Source: Sediminibacterium sp.
Lineage (GTDB): Bacteria > Bacteroidota > Bacteroidia > Chitinophagales > Chitinophagaceae
Assembly (NCBI GenBank): GCA_007280515.1
Contig: QYPL01000011.1
Coordinates: 1-41,312 of the forward strand
Direction: 5' to 3'
Length of the DNA stretch: 41,312 nucleotides
In this document: positions 11,823 through 18,798 of the stretch, one piece after another
Numbering within the stretch: position 1 is the first letter of the stretch
How the letters are laid out: each line of letters starts with the position of its first letter
Notes under the pieces: generated by a model
What the model was told of the DNA's origin: nothing
The model's database searches: none
Seen by the model: the letters and a program-made list of their open reading frames with translations, nothing else
Translations under genes and position numbers: made by a program

Positions 11823-11840
11823 TATTTTTACAATACAAAT

Positions 11841-11870
11841 AAAAAGCCTTCCTTTATAGGGAGGCTTTTT
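11841..11870 (+). terminator. Rho-independent terminator after katG
   Basis: AAAAAGCCTTCC and GGGAGGCTTTTT form a 12-position stem with one T/G wobble around a TTTATA loop; the T-run is built into the 3' arm. The M20 peptidase gene starts only 14 nt later. Confidence 0.8.
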
Positions 11871-11884
11871 AAATATATAAGAAC

Positions 11885-13420
11885 ATGAAAAACAATATCA
11901 AAATTTTAGTTATTAGTTTATTTTTTACGGGCACTGTATTTGCACAAAATGGACAGGCGCTTATAAAAAAATCTATCAATGAGAAGCAAACAAATTTAGT
12001 AGAAGAGTTTAGAGCTTTTTTATCTATTCCCAATGTAGCTATTAACCCCAAAGGTTTACAGGACAATGCTAATTGGATAAAAAATTATATGCAATCAAAA
12101 GGTATTGAAGAAGTAAGTTTACTTACGCTTCCTAATAGTTCAATGCCACCTGTGGTATATGGAGAAGTAAAAGTGCCAGGAGCAACTGAAACCATTATTT
12201 TTTATGCGCACTATGATGGCCAACCTGTAGATACTAGCAAATGGTTCCTAGGTTTACATCCTTTTAAACCTACATTATATAGTGGTAGCTATGAAAATGG
12301 CGCAACGGCCTTACCTTGGTTAAGTGCTGGAAATAACTATGATGTAAATGCCAGAATATATGCTAGAGGTGCCTCCGATGATAAAGCAGGCGTGATGGCA
12401 ATTATAAATGCCTATGCTCAGTTAAAAGCCTTGAATATAAAACCTACTGTGAATATTAAATTTTTCTTCGAAGGGGAAGAAGAAGCAGGCTCACCTAATT
12501 TAGAAGCGTTTTTAGAATTGTATAAAAATAAATTACCTGCAAATATGTGGGTGATATGTGATGGCCCCGTGCATCAGTCTGGTAAAAAGCAATTGGTAAT
12601 GGGGGTGAGAGGAGATACCCATTTAGAATTAACTGTATTTGGACCAAAGCGTCCACTACACTCTGGACATTATGGTAATTGGGTATTAAACCCAGCCATG
12701 GAACTCGTAAGATTACTTGCCAGTATGAAAAATGAAAAGGGCGATATAACTATTAAAGGTTTTTACGACGATGTAATAGCTTTATCTACTGCTGAAAAGC
12801 AAGCCCTTGCTAGTATTCCCAGTGTAGAAGACCAACTTAAAAAAGAATTAGGTATTAATGCCACAGAAAGAACAGGCGCATTAAACGACGCCTTACAATT
12901 ACCTTCTTTAAATATAAATGGTATACAAAGTGCAGGCGTGGGTAAATATTCTGCTAATGTAATACCTACGAAGGCCATTGCTTCCATTGATATGAGATTA
13001 GTTGTGGGAAATGATTGGGAAAGACAACAACAAAAAGTAATTGATCATATTAAGGCTCAAGGCTTTTTTGTAACCGATAAAGAACCTACTGACGAAGAAA
13101 GAAAAGTAAACGCTAAAATTTGTATGGTCGTTAGGGATAAAAAAAGTTATAATGCCCAAAAAACTTCTTTAGATAATGTATATGTAAGAAGAATTTCAAA
13201 AGCTATTTCACTTGTGAATAATGAGCAGCCCGTTTTACTTCCAACACTTGGGGGTAGTTTACCTTTATTTGTATTTGAAAAAGTATTGAAAACCTCTCCT
13301 GTGACGGTGCCTATTGCTAATCACGATAATAACCAGCATGCCGAGAATGAGAATATTAAGTTAAAGAACTTTTTTGAAGGTATTCAGGTTTTCTCTGCTA
13401 TAATGACGATGGAGAAATAA
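11885..13420 (+). CDS. Secreted M20-family metallopeptidase (dipeptidase/carboxypeptidase type)
   Basis: Zinc peptidase that probably cleaves small peptides outside the cytoplasm. An N-terminal signal peptide (about residues 1-20, ending TVFAQ) is clear. Metal-site residues follow the M20 pattern: H109 and D111 in YAHYDGQPVD, bridging D165 in RGASDDKAG, catalytic/ligand E198-E199 in FEGEEEAGS, D226 in VICDGPVH, and a late His in ANHDNNQHAEN. RPLHSGHYG marks the lid/dimerisation domain. At 511 residues it resembles the CNDP/DapE-like dipeptidase group. It is followed 67 nt later by another exported peptidase (M28), suggesting a shared role in peptide scavenging; that link is inference. Substrate specificity cannot be assigned. 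Confidence 0.9.
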   Translation: MKNNIKILVISLFFTGTVFAQNGQALIKKSINEKQTNLVEEFRAFLSIPNVAINPKGLQDNANWIKNYMQSKGIEEVSLLTLPNSSMPPVVYGEVKVPGATETIIFYAHYDGQPVDTSKWFLGLHPFKPTLYSGSYENGATALPWLSAGNNYDVNARIYARGASDDKAGVMAIINAYAQLKALNIKPTVNIKFFFEGEEEAGSPNLEAFLELYKNKLPANMWVICDGPVHQSGKKQLVMGVRGDTHLELTVFGPKRPLHSGHYGNWVLNPAMELVRLLASMKNEKGDITIKGFYDDVIALSTAEKQALASIPSVEDQLKKELGINATERTGALNDALQLPSLNINGIQSAGVGKYSANVIPTKAIASIDMRLVVGNDWERQQQKVIDHIKAQGFFVTDKEPTDEERKVNAKICMVVRDKKSYNAQKTSLDNVYVRRISKAISLVNNEQPVLLPTLGGSLPLFVFEKVLKTSPVTVPIANHDNNQHAENENIKLKNFFEGIQVFSAIMTMEK

Positions 13421-13487
13421 AGTTCTGAGAATATTTTAGTATATTGAATGTAGAAATAATATATTGCTATCACTAAATTCATTTCTC

Positions 13488-15062
13488 ATGAAATCATTTT
13501 TCAAAAACAAACTTGTACGAGTAATCTCATTTATACTTGTGCTTACTTCTTCTTTTGCTTTTACCCTTCCTTTAAGCTTTCCTGGTTTAGTAGACTGGGC
13601 CATGGTGGCGCGTATACGCGAAGAAGGATTACAGCATTCTAAAGTAATGGAGTATGAGTCTTATATAGTAGATGTATTAGGTGCAAGACTTACTTTGTCT
13701 AGAGACATGCAAAGAGCACAGGTTTGGGCTTTAGATGAAATGAAAAAGATGGGATTAAGCCAGGTGAATAGAGAAGCCTATATGGACTATGGTGTTACCT
13801 GGGATAATGAATATGTATCGGCACATATGATTGAACCCGATTATATGCCACTCAATGCTTATCCTATTGCTTATACAGCAGGAACAGAGGGTAAGATAAA
13901 TGCAGAGGCAATGGTGGTGGATATTCAAACCAAAGAAGATATTGAATTGTATAGAGGTGAGTTAAAAGGCAAGGCAATTCTAATTTCAAACCCTGCTGTC
14001 ATTGATTTACTATCACTTATAAATGGAGTACACCGTTATACTAATGAAGAGCTTATTGCACTTGAGCAAGCAGCTATAGTTCCTATTAAGCCAAACCCTT
14101 CAAGAGTTATTAAAAACCCAACAATTATTACAGCAGTAGAACGTTTAGCATTTTTAAGATCTGAAAATGTGGCGGTAGTTTTACAAACCGATGGCAATAG
14201 ATTAGGTATTGTTCCTGCTTATTCACGTCCTGGTGTAAGAGAAGATGGTTGGTCTGCAGCAGGCATGAAAAATGCATCACCCATTTTAGCAGTGACACCA
14301 GAACATTATAATAGAATGTACCGTGTATTAAAAAGAGGCATTGCAGTTAAAATAGAACTAGAGATAAAAAATAAAATAGGGGATAAGGTAGAACAAGCTA
14401 TGAACCTTGTAGGTGAAATTCCTGGAACAAATCCTAAAGAAGGAATAGTAATGGTGGGTGCCCATTTTGATACCTGGCATGGTAGTTCTAATGCAAGTGA
14501 TAATTCATCTGGCACAGCAGTCGCATTGGAAGCTATGCGTATACTTAAAACATTAGGTGTAAAACCAATGCGTACTATTCGCATTGCTTTGTGGTCTGGT
14601 GAGGAGCAGGGTTTATATGGTTCCAGAGCTTATGTACAAAAACATTTTGGTGACCCGCGTAATGCAGCCATTGGAATCAAGCCCGAGTATGAAATGTTAT
14701 CTGCTTATTTTAATCAAGACTATGGTGCAGGACAATACCGTGGCATATACTTACAAGGTAATGAAGCAGCACGTACCATGCTTACTGCATGGATGGAACC
14801 TTTTCGTGATTTAGGAATGAATATGGTTTCTAATCAAAGCCTAGGTAGTACCGACCATGTTTCTTTTGATGAAGTAGGGCTTCCAGGTTTTCAATATTTA
14901 CAAGACAGAACACCAGGCACTGCAGGACATACTAATCTTGATTATCTTGAAGGTATACAAGCAGAAGACTTAATGAAAAATGCTACGATTATGGCTTCTT
15001 ATATTTATCATGCAGCGATGGCAACGGAGAAAGTTCCTAGGAAAGCACAAGGGGTGAAATAA
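13488..15062 (+). CDS. Exported M28-family metallopeptidase (carboxypeptidase Q-like)
   Basis: Aminopeptidase/carboxypeptidase-type di-zinc enzyme. The ATG at 13488 (524 residues) begins a signal peptide (basic MKSFFKNK, then a hydrophobic stretch to about residue 27) and is preferred over an in-frame TTG at 13464. Residues about 120-270 hold a PA-like inserted domain. The catalytic domain shows H326 and D328 in GAHFDTW, bridging D338 in NASDNSSG, E372-E373 in WSGEEQGLYGS, and the late His in GSTDHVSFDEVGLPG. TPGTAGHTNLDYLE is the conserved C-terminal strand region seen in carboxypeptidase Q relatives. It probably acts in the periplasm or outside the cell alongside the M20 peptidase just upstream. 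Confidence 0.9.
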   Translation: MKSFFKNKLVRVISFILVLTSSFAFTLPLSFPGLVDWAMVARIREEGLQHSKVMEYESYIVDVLGARLTLSRDMQRAQVWALDEMKKMGLSQVNREAYMDYGVTWDNEYVSAHMIEPDYMPLNAYPIAYTAGTEGKINAEAMVVDIQTKEDIELYRGELKGKAILISNPAVIDLLSLINGVHRYTNEELIALEQAAIVPIKPNPSRVIKNPTIITAVERLAFLRSENVAVVLQTDGNRLGIVPAYSRPGVREDGWSAAGMKNASPILAVTPEHYNRMYRVLKRGIAVKIELEIKNKIGDKVEQAMNLVGEIPGTNPKEGIVMVGAHFDTWHGSSNASDNSSGTAVALEAMRILKTLGVKPMRTIRIALWSGEEQGLYGSRAYVQKHFGDPRNAAIGIKPEYEMLSAYFNQDYGAGQYRGIYLQGNEAARTMLTAWMEPFRDLGMNMVSNQSLGSTDHVSFDEVGLPGFQYLQDRTPGTAGHTNLDYLEGIQAEDLMKNATIMASYIYHAAMATEKVPRKAQGVK

Positions 15063-15067
15063 AGTTG

Positions 15068-15147
15068 GTCTTACCCAAACCCTAATTCAGGACTACCTTC
15101 GTACTTCGGACTCGGTGTTCCTTGAATGTCAGTCTTACCCAAACCCT
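15068..15147 (+). repeat. 16-bp direct repeat after the M28 peptidase gene
   Basis: GTCTTACCCAAACCCT occurs at 15068-15083 and again at 15132-15147, 64 bp apart, in the non-coding stretch after the peptidase stop. The sequence between differs in composition from the flanking genes. It may be a fragment of a dispersed intergenic repeat, which this window cannot show. Confidence 0.6.
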
Positions 15148-15149
15148 TT

Positions 15150-15184
15150 CAACAATATCGCTATGCGATATCGTTGGGTTTTTT
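15150..15184 (+). terminator. Probable terminator of the M28 peptidase transcript
   Basis: CAACAATATCG and CGATATCGTTG form an 11-position stem with one mismatch around CTATG (15150-15176), followed by GGTTTTTT. Confidence 0.7.
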
Positions 15185-15227
15185 AACGCTCAAGCTTTTA
15201 CGAGCGAGCTCGCAACGCTTTCGCATT

Positions 15228-15261
15228 AAAAAACCCTGTCCCGAAAATCGTGACAGGGTTT
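15228..15261 (-). terminator. Rho-independent terminator of tRNA-Leu
   Basis: AAACCCTGTC (15231-15240) and GACAGGGTTT (15252-15261) form a perfect 10-bp stem. On the minus strand it follows the tRNA directly and ends in a run of T. This stretch (15063-15366) holds this terminator, the facing plus-strand terminator, a 16-bp direct repeat, the tRNA and its possible promoter, and no protein gene. Confidence 0.8.
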
Positions 15262-15262
15262 G

Positions 15263-15346
15263 TGCCCAGAACAGGAATCGAACCTGCACATCCTTGCGAA
15301 CGCTAGATTTTGAGTCTAGTGCGTCTACCAATTCCGCCATCTGGGC
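15263..15346 (-). tRNA. tRNA-Leu (anticodon CAA)
   Basis: Read on the minus strand: acceptor stem GCCCAGA pairs with TCTGGGC, the D-arm has GGAATTGGTAGACGC, and the anticodon stem CTAGA/TCTAG encloses the loop CTCAAAA, giving anticodon CAA (15312-15310), which reads UUG codons. A long class II variable arm follows, then the T-arm GGTTCGATTCC. The discriminator is A and the 3' CCA is not encoded (ACA follows). The 5' end lies 20 nt after the hscB stop on the same strand, and a strong terminator lies just downstream. Confidence 0.95.
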
Positions 15347-15353
15347 AGGGCTG

Positions 15354-15361
15354 CAATATTA
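15354..15361 (-). promoter_or_regulatory. Putative -7 element for tRNA-Leu
   Basis: TAATATTG on the minus strand matches 5 of the 6 fixed positions of TAnnTTTG and ends 7 nt before the mature tRNA 5' end. Alternatively the tRNA is processed from the hscB transcript. Confidence 0.35.
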
Positions 15362-15366
15362 CGCTA

Positions 15367-15867
15367 TTAACGAAAATCTGCCAAAATACGATCTAGGTAT
15401 TTTTTCTTGTAGTAATACTCCTTTATTTGCAGCATTCCTTCTTGGGAAATAGTATCGACCGAACTAGTTTCCAAATACGTTTTAATAGGGCTGAAAATTT
15501 CATTTTCTATATTTTTAACTTTAGTAAGTACATCTTGTTTTGCAGCTTCATCATCGGCGTCCATCCAGGCTTCATTGAGTTCCATCATTTCCATTAAGAA
15601 GTCCGGGCTTAATGCATATTTTTCATCCTTCTCTAAAAACCCTTTAATTTCTAATACATAGGGTAAAATAGCTGATGAATTTTGTAATAAAGTAAATGCT
15701 TTATTGGCAATCGCCGATTTTTCTAAGGCTTCTTCTTGTTCAAATTCATTGGCCTGGGTAAACTTATCGGGATGTGAGGCCCGCTGAATATCCATAAAAG
15801 CAGCACGCAGTTGCTTTGTATCTACTTGAAAACCAATTGGCAAACCGAACAATTCAAAATAGTTCAT
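15367..15867 (-). CDS. hscB: HscB-type J-domain co-chaperone for Fe-S cluster assembly
   Basis: Co-chaperone that delivers the IscU-type scaffold to an Hsp70 during Fe-S cluster transfer. The ATG at 15867 gives MNYFELFGLP (166 residues); a longer in-frame extension to 15969 overlaps the divergent gene and is rejected. The J-domain covers residues 1-75 with HPD at 32-34 (RASHPDKF), and the C-terminal three-helix bundle with acidic SPDFLMEMMELNEAW and the IKEYYYKKKYLDRIL end are typical of HscB. It lacks the N-terminal cysteine zinc motif of mitochondrial homologues, as other bacterial HscBs do. No iscU, hscA or ferredoxin gene is nearby; tRNA-Leu follows 20 nt downstream. Confidence 0.88.
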   Translation of the reverse strand: MNYFELFGLPIGFQVDTKQLRAAFMDIQRASHPDKFTQANEFEQEEALEKSAIANKAFTLLQNSSAILPYVLEIKGFLEKDEKYALSPDFLMEMMELNEAWMDADDEAAKQDVLTKVKNIENEIFSPIKTYLETSSVDTISQEGMLQIKEYYYKKKYLDRILADFR

Positions 15868-15901
15868 TTTTATATTTTGTATATTGTGTAAAATTACCAA
15901 A

Positions 15902-17101
15902 ATGCCGGTTATTGGACTTATTAAAGAAGGAAAAGTTCCTAGCGACAACAGGGTAGCCCTTACACCCAAGCAGTGTAGGTATTTGTTAGATCAATTCCCT
16001 AGCTGGGATATTATAGTAGAATCCTCCCCTAACAGATGTTTTAAGGATAAAGAATACCAAAAAGAAGGCATTAAGGTAGTGGAAGATATAAGTGCAGCAG
16101 ATATTTTATTAGGTATTAAAGAAGTTCCTAAAGAACAACTTATAGCTAATAAGAAATATTTATTCTTTTCTCATACCAAAAAAGCGCAAACTTATAATAG
16201 AGCATTGTTTCATGTTATGATAGATAAAAATATAACGCTCATTGACTATGAATGTTTAGAACATGAGGACGGACAAAGACTCATTGGATTTGGATTTTTT
16301 GCAGGTATTGTGGGGGCGCATAATGGAATGATGGCCTATGGTAATAGAACCAAGGAATTTACCTTAGGTAGGGTAAAGGAAGTGAAAGATTATATGGAAT
16401 TGGTTCATACCTATTTTGGCTTAAAACTACCCAATATAAAAATTGCTATTACTGGTTCTGGTAGAGTGGCCCATGGCATTTTAGAAATTATGAATTTAAT
16501 GGATCTGCAACAAGTAGAACCAGATGAATATACTACAAGAGAATACGCTTATCCCGTGTATGTACATTTAAAAGGAGGAGATTTATACAGACACAAAACA
16601 AATAATACTTACGACAGAAACGATTTTCATGCGCATCCTGAAAACTATCATTGTTTATTTAATAATTATTTGAAACATACGCATATACTTATGAATGGTA
16701 TTTATTGGGAACCCAGTATTGCCCCTTTATTTACCATGAATGATTTAAAAGAAGACGACTTCGCTTTAACTACTATTGCCGATATTACCGATGATGCTCA
16801 TGGAAGTGTACCTTGTAATTTAGGCGATTCTAGTTCTGATGACCCCGTTTATGGAGTGAATATAAGTACTTGCGAAAAAACAGCCCCTTATATACACAAT
16901 GGTATTGATGTTATGGCAGTAGGTAATTTACCCAATGAGCTTCCACGTGATGCTAGTAGATACTTTGGCGAACAACTCATTAAATATGTGATTCCCGATT
17001 TAATTAAGGGAGGTAATAAAATTATAGAAGGAGCTACTATGCTCGATAAAGGAAAGCTAACCCAAAAGTTTTCTTACTTAGAAGATTATTCAAAACATTA
17101 G
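15902..17101 (+). CDS. AlaDH/PNT-family oxidoreductase related to lysine-forming saccharopine dehydrogenase
   Basis: NAD-dependent oxidoreductase resembling yeast Lys1, which interconverts saccharopine with lysine and 2-oxoglutarate. The ATG at 15902 (MPVIGLIKEGKVPSDNRVAL, 399 residues) is preferred over a TTG at 15884. R17, K73 (GIKEV) and H91 (FFSHTKKAQ) occupy the positions of the Lys1 substrate Arg and the catalytic Lys/His pair. LIDYECLEHEDGQRLIGFGF followed by FAGIVGAHNG closely follows the Lys1 family signature. The Rossmann site is ITGSGRVAHG (183-192). ADITDDAHGSVPCNLGDSS and DDPVYG belong to the C-terminal half of the same family. The true substrate is unproven: it could be saccharopine or another opine-like secondary amine. 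It is divergent from hscB (34 nt). Confidence 0.8.
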   Translation: MPVIGLIKEGKVPSDNRVALTPKQCRYLLDQFPSWDIIVESSPNRCFKDKEYQKEGIKVVEDISAADILLGIKEVPKEQLIANKKYLFFSHTKKAQTYNRALFHVMIDKNITLIDYECLEHEDGQRLIGFGFFAGIVGAHNGMMAYGNRTKEFTLGRVKEVKDYMELVHTYFGLKLPNIKIAITGSGRVAHGILEIMNLMDLQQVEPDEYTTREYAYPVYVHLKGGDLYRHKTNNTYDRNDFHAHPENYHCLFNNYLKHTHILMNGIYWEPSIAPLFTMNDLKEDDFALTTIADITDDAHGSVPCNLGDSSSDDPVYGVNISTCEKTAPYIHNGIDVMAVGNLPNELPRDASRYFGEQLIKYVIPDLIKGGNKIIEGATMLDKGKLTQKFSYLEDYSKH

Positions 17102-17167
17102 TTTAGAATTATTATTTACAAGAATATATAGTAAGAACTAAAAAATTCATTTTGTAATGACTAACTC

Positions 17168-17974
17168 TTACAAATGCAAATAATAGTCCTTTAGTAGTTC
17201 TGTAAATGCGCTTGAATAAGTATTATCTGTATTTTTAATCACTATTTTATTTCTTAGTACTGAAATTTCTTTATTTAGCGTATTGGTATTCTTTTTAAAA
17301 TGTAGAAAGGATCTAAAAGGTAAATGCTTGACATCGTTATATACTAATACTTCTTCCACTAATTGTAGTTGATGTGCTTCAGCTAATTTTTGCATGGTAT
17401 AAGCGCGAAGGGTAGGTACTAAAACAAAAAAGGAACCAGCATCAATTAATAAGCTTACAACATTTTCTACCAAAATACTCCAAGGTAGTTCAGTGCTATG
17501 GGCCGCTTTATTTTTATTGGCGTCTGGAGATTTTAAATCGCCCTCGTAAAAAGGAGGGTTGGAGATAACTATATCATATAAAAGGTTATTATTGTTATTG
17601 TTGTTATTATTATTTAAGCCTTTACTTACAAATTCACCATTAACAATATTAGCTGTAAAGTTTTGTATTGAATCATTGACCAGCTTTAATCGGTTGCTCC
17701 ATTTACTTATATTAAAATTTGAACTGGCTTCTGCAGCTGCTTGAGATTCAATTTCAATGGCTGTAATACTTGCCTTTGAGGTTTCTGTTACTTGGGCTAG
17801 CATTAAACTTAATAAGCCGGTACCCGTGCCAATGTCTACTATATTATTTGCATTTTGAACCAAGGTCTGACTACTTACCCAGGCCCCAAATAAACATGCA
17901 TCAGTACATACTTTCATTGAAGTATGCTGCTGATGCACGATAAATTGTTTACACTGAAAAAAGGGATTAGCCAC
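17168..17974 (-). CDS. trmN6: tRNA1(Val) (adenine37-N6)-methyltransferase with a poly-Asn insertion
   Basis: Predicted S-adenosylmethionine-dependent methylase of A37 in a tRNA-Val (YfiC family). The 268-residue protein starts with a GTG whose G is the last base of the sdhB stop (TAGTG), so translation is probably coupled. The typical N-terminus FQCKQFIVHQQHTSMKVCTD is present. Motif I is DIGTGTG (47-53) and the catalytic motif is NPPFYEGD (139-146). Between them, residues 121-130 are ten consecutive Asn, placed in the loop just before the strand leading to NPPF. Ten Asn is unusual and looks like trinucleotide-repeat expansion. Both motifs are intact, so activity is likely. It converges with the Lys1-like gene. 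Confidence 0.88.
   Translation of the reverse strand: MANPFFQCKQFIVHQQHTSMKVCTDACLFGAWVSSQTLVQNANNIVDIGTGTGLLSLMLAQVTETSKASITAIEIESQAAAEASSNFNISKWSNRLKLVNDSIQNFTANIVNGEFVSKGLNNNNNNNNNNLLYDIVISNPPFYEGDLKSPDANKNKAAHSTELPWSILVENVVSLLIDAGSFFVLVPTLRAYTMQKLAEAHQLQLVEEVLVYNDVKHLPFRSFLHFKKNTNTLNKEISVLRNKIVIKNTDNTYSSAFTELLKDYYLHL
17585..17614 (-). repeat. AAT/AAC trinucleotide repeat coding for ten Asn in trmN6
   Basis: Thirty bases made only of AAT and AAC codons on the minus strand. Changes in length by slippage would keep frame, adding or removing Asn residues. Confidence 0.9.
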
Positions 17975-18735
17975 TACTGCGCAGTTAAACTAGCTCCTAA
18001 ATATTCATTATTTAATCTCGCAATGTTCGCAATAGAAATTTCTTTAGGACAAGTGGCTTCACAAGCACCAGTATTGGTACAAGAACCAAATCCTTCCTTA
18101 TCCATTTGTGCCACCATCTTTAATACTCTTGATTTTCTTTCTGGAGCTCCTTGTGGAAGTAATGCTAGGTGAGATACTTTAGCACTTAAGAACAACATTG
18201 CTGAACTATTCTTACAAGCTGCTACACAAGCACCACAACCAATACACATAGCTGCTGCAAAGGCTTCATCTGCGTTTTGTTTTTCAATAGGAAGGCTGTT
18301 GCCATCAACGGCATTACCCGTATTCACACTAATATATCCTCCTGCTTGAATTATTCTATCGAAAGCAGAACGGTCAACGGTTAAATCTTTTACAATAGGG
18401 AAGGAGTTGGCTCTCCATGGTTCAATTACAATGGTTTCACCATCTTTAAAAGCACGCATATGCAATTGACAAGTCGTATTCGCCTGCCAAGGACCATGTG
18501 GCTTTCCATTAATATACATAGAACACATACCGCAAATACCTTCTCTACAATCGTGATCAAAGGCAACGGGGTCGCCCCCTTCAGTAATTAATCTTTCATT
18601 TAAAATATCCATCATTTCTAAAAAAGACATTTCATCAGAAATACCCGCAACATCATAAGTTACAAAGGCACCTTGCGCGTTGGCATTTTTTTGACGCCAG
18701 ACTTTAACTTTTAAATTCATTGTATTTTGAGACAT
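17974..18735 (-). CDS. sdhB: Succinate dehydrogenase/fumarate reductase iron-sulfur subunit
   Basis: Electron-transfer subunit of respiratory complex II, linking the flavoprotein to the membrane quinone site. The 253-residue protein has the N-terminal [2Fe-2S] ligands C63, C68, C71 ([10 protein letters not shown]) and C89. [15 protein letters not shown] and [15 protein letters not shown] supply the ligands of the [4Fe-4S] and [3Fe-4S] clusters. The CGMCS form and the single-cytochrome partner match the menaquinone-linked type found in Bacteroidota. It lies 63 nt after sdhA, and its stop overlaps the trmN6 start by one base. Confidence 0.96.
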   Translation of the reverse strand: MSQNTMNLKVKVWRQKNANAQGAFVTYDVAGISDEMSFLEMMDILNERLITEGGDPVAFDHDCREGICGMCSMYINGKPHGPWQANTTCQLHMRAFKDGETIVIEPWRANSFPIVKDLTVDRSAFDRIIQAGGYISVNTGNAVDGNSLPIEKQNADEAFAAAMCIGCGACVAACKNSSAMLFLSAKVSHLALLPQGAPERKSRVLKMVAQMDKEGFGSCTNTGACEATCPKEISIANIARLNNEYLGASLTAQ

Positions 18736-18798
18736 AGCTAAAAAATTATTCTGTAAATATTTTGTGTGATTCTGTTTTGCTTATTTAAAGTTCAATAC

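Noticed and set aside
15126..15452. Plus-strand open frame of 108 codons
   Set aside because: It runs through a terminator, the antisense of tRNA-Leu and the end of hscB, and its translation is not protein-like.
17559..17744. Plus-strand frame with a poly-Leu run
   Set aside because: It is the complement of the poly-Asn tract in trmN6; the Leu run is a by-product of the AAT/AAC repeat.
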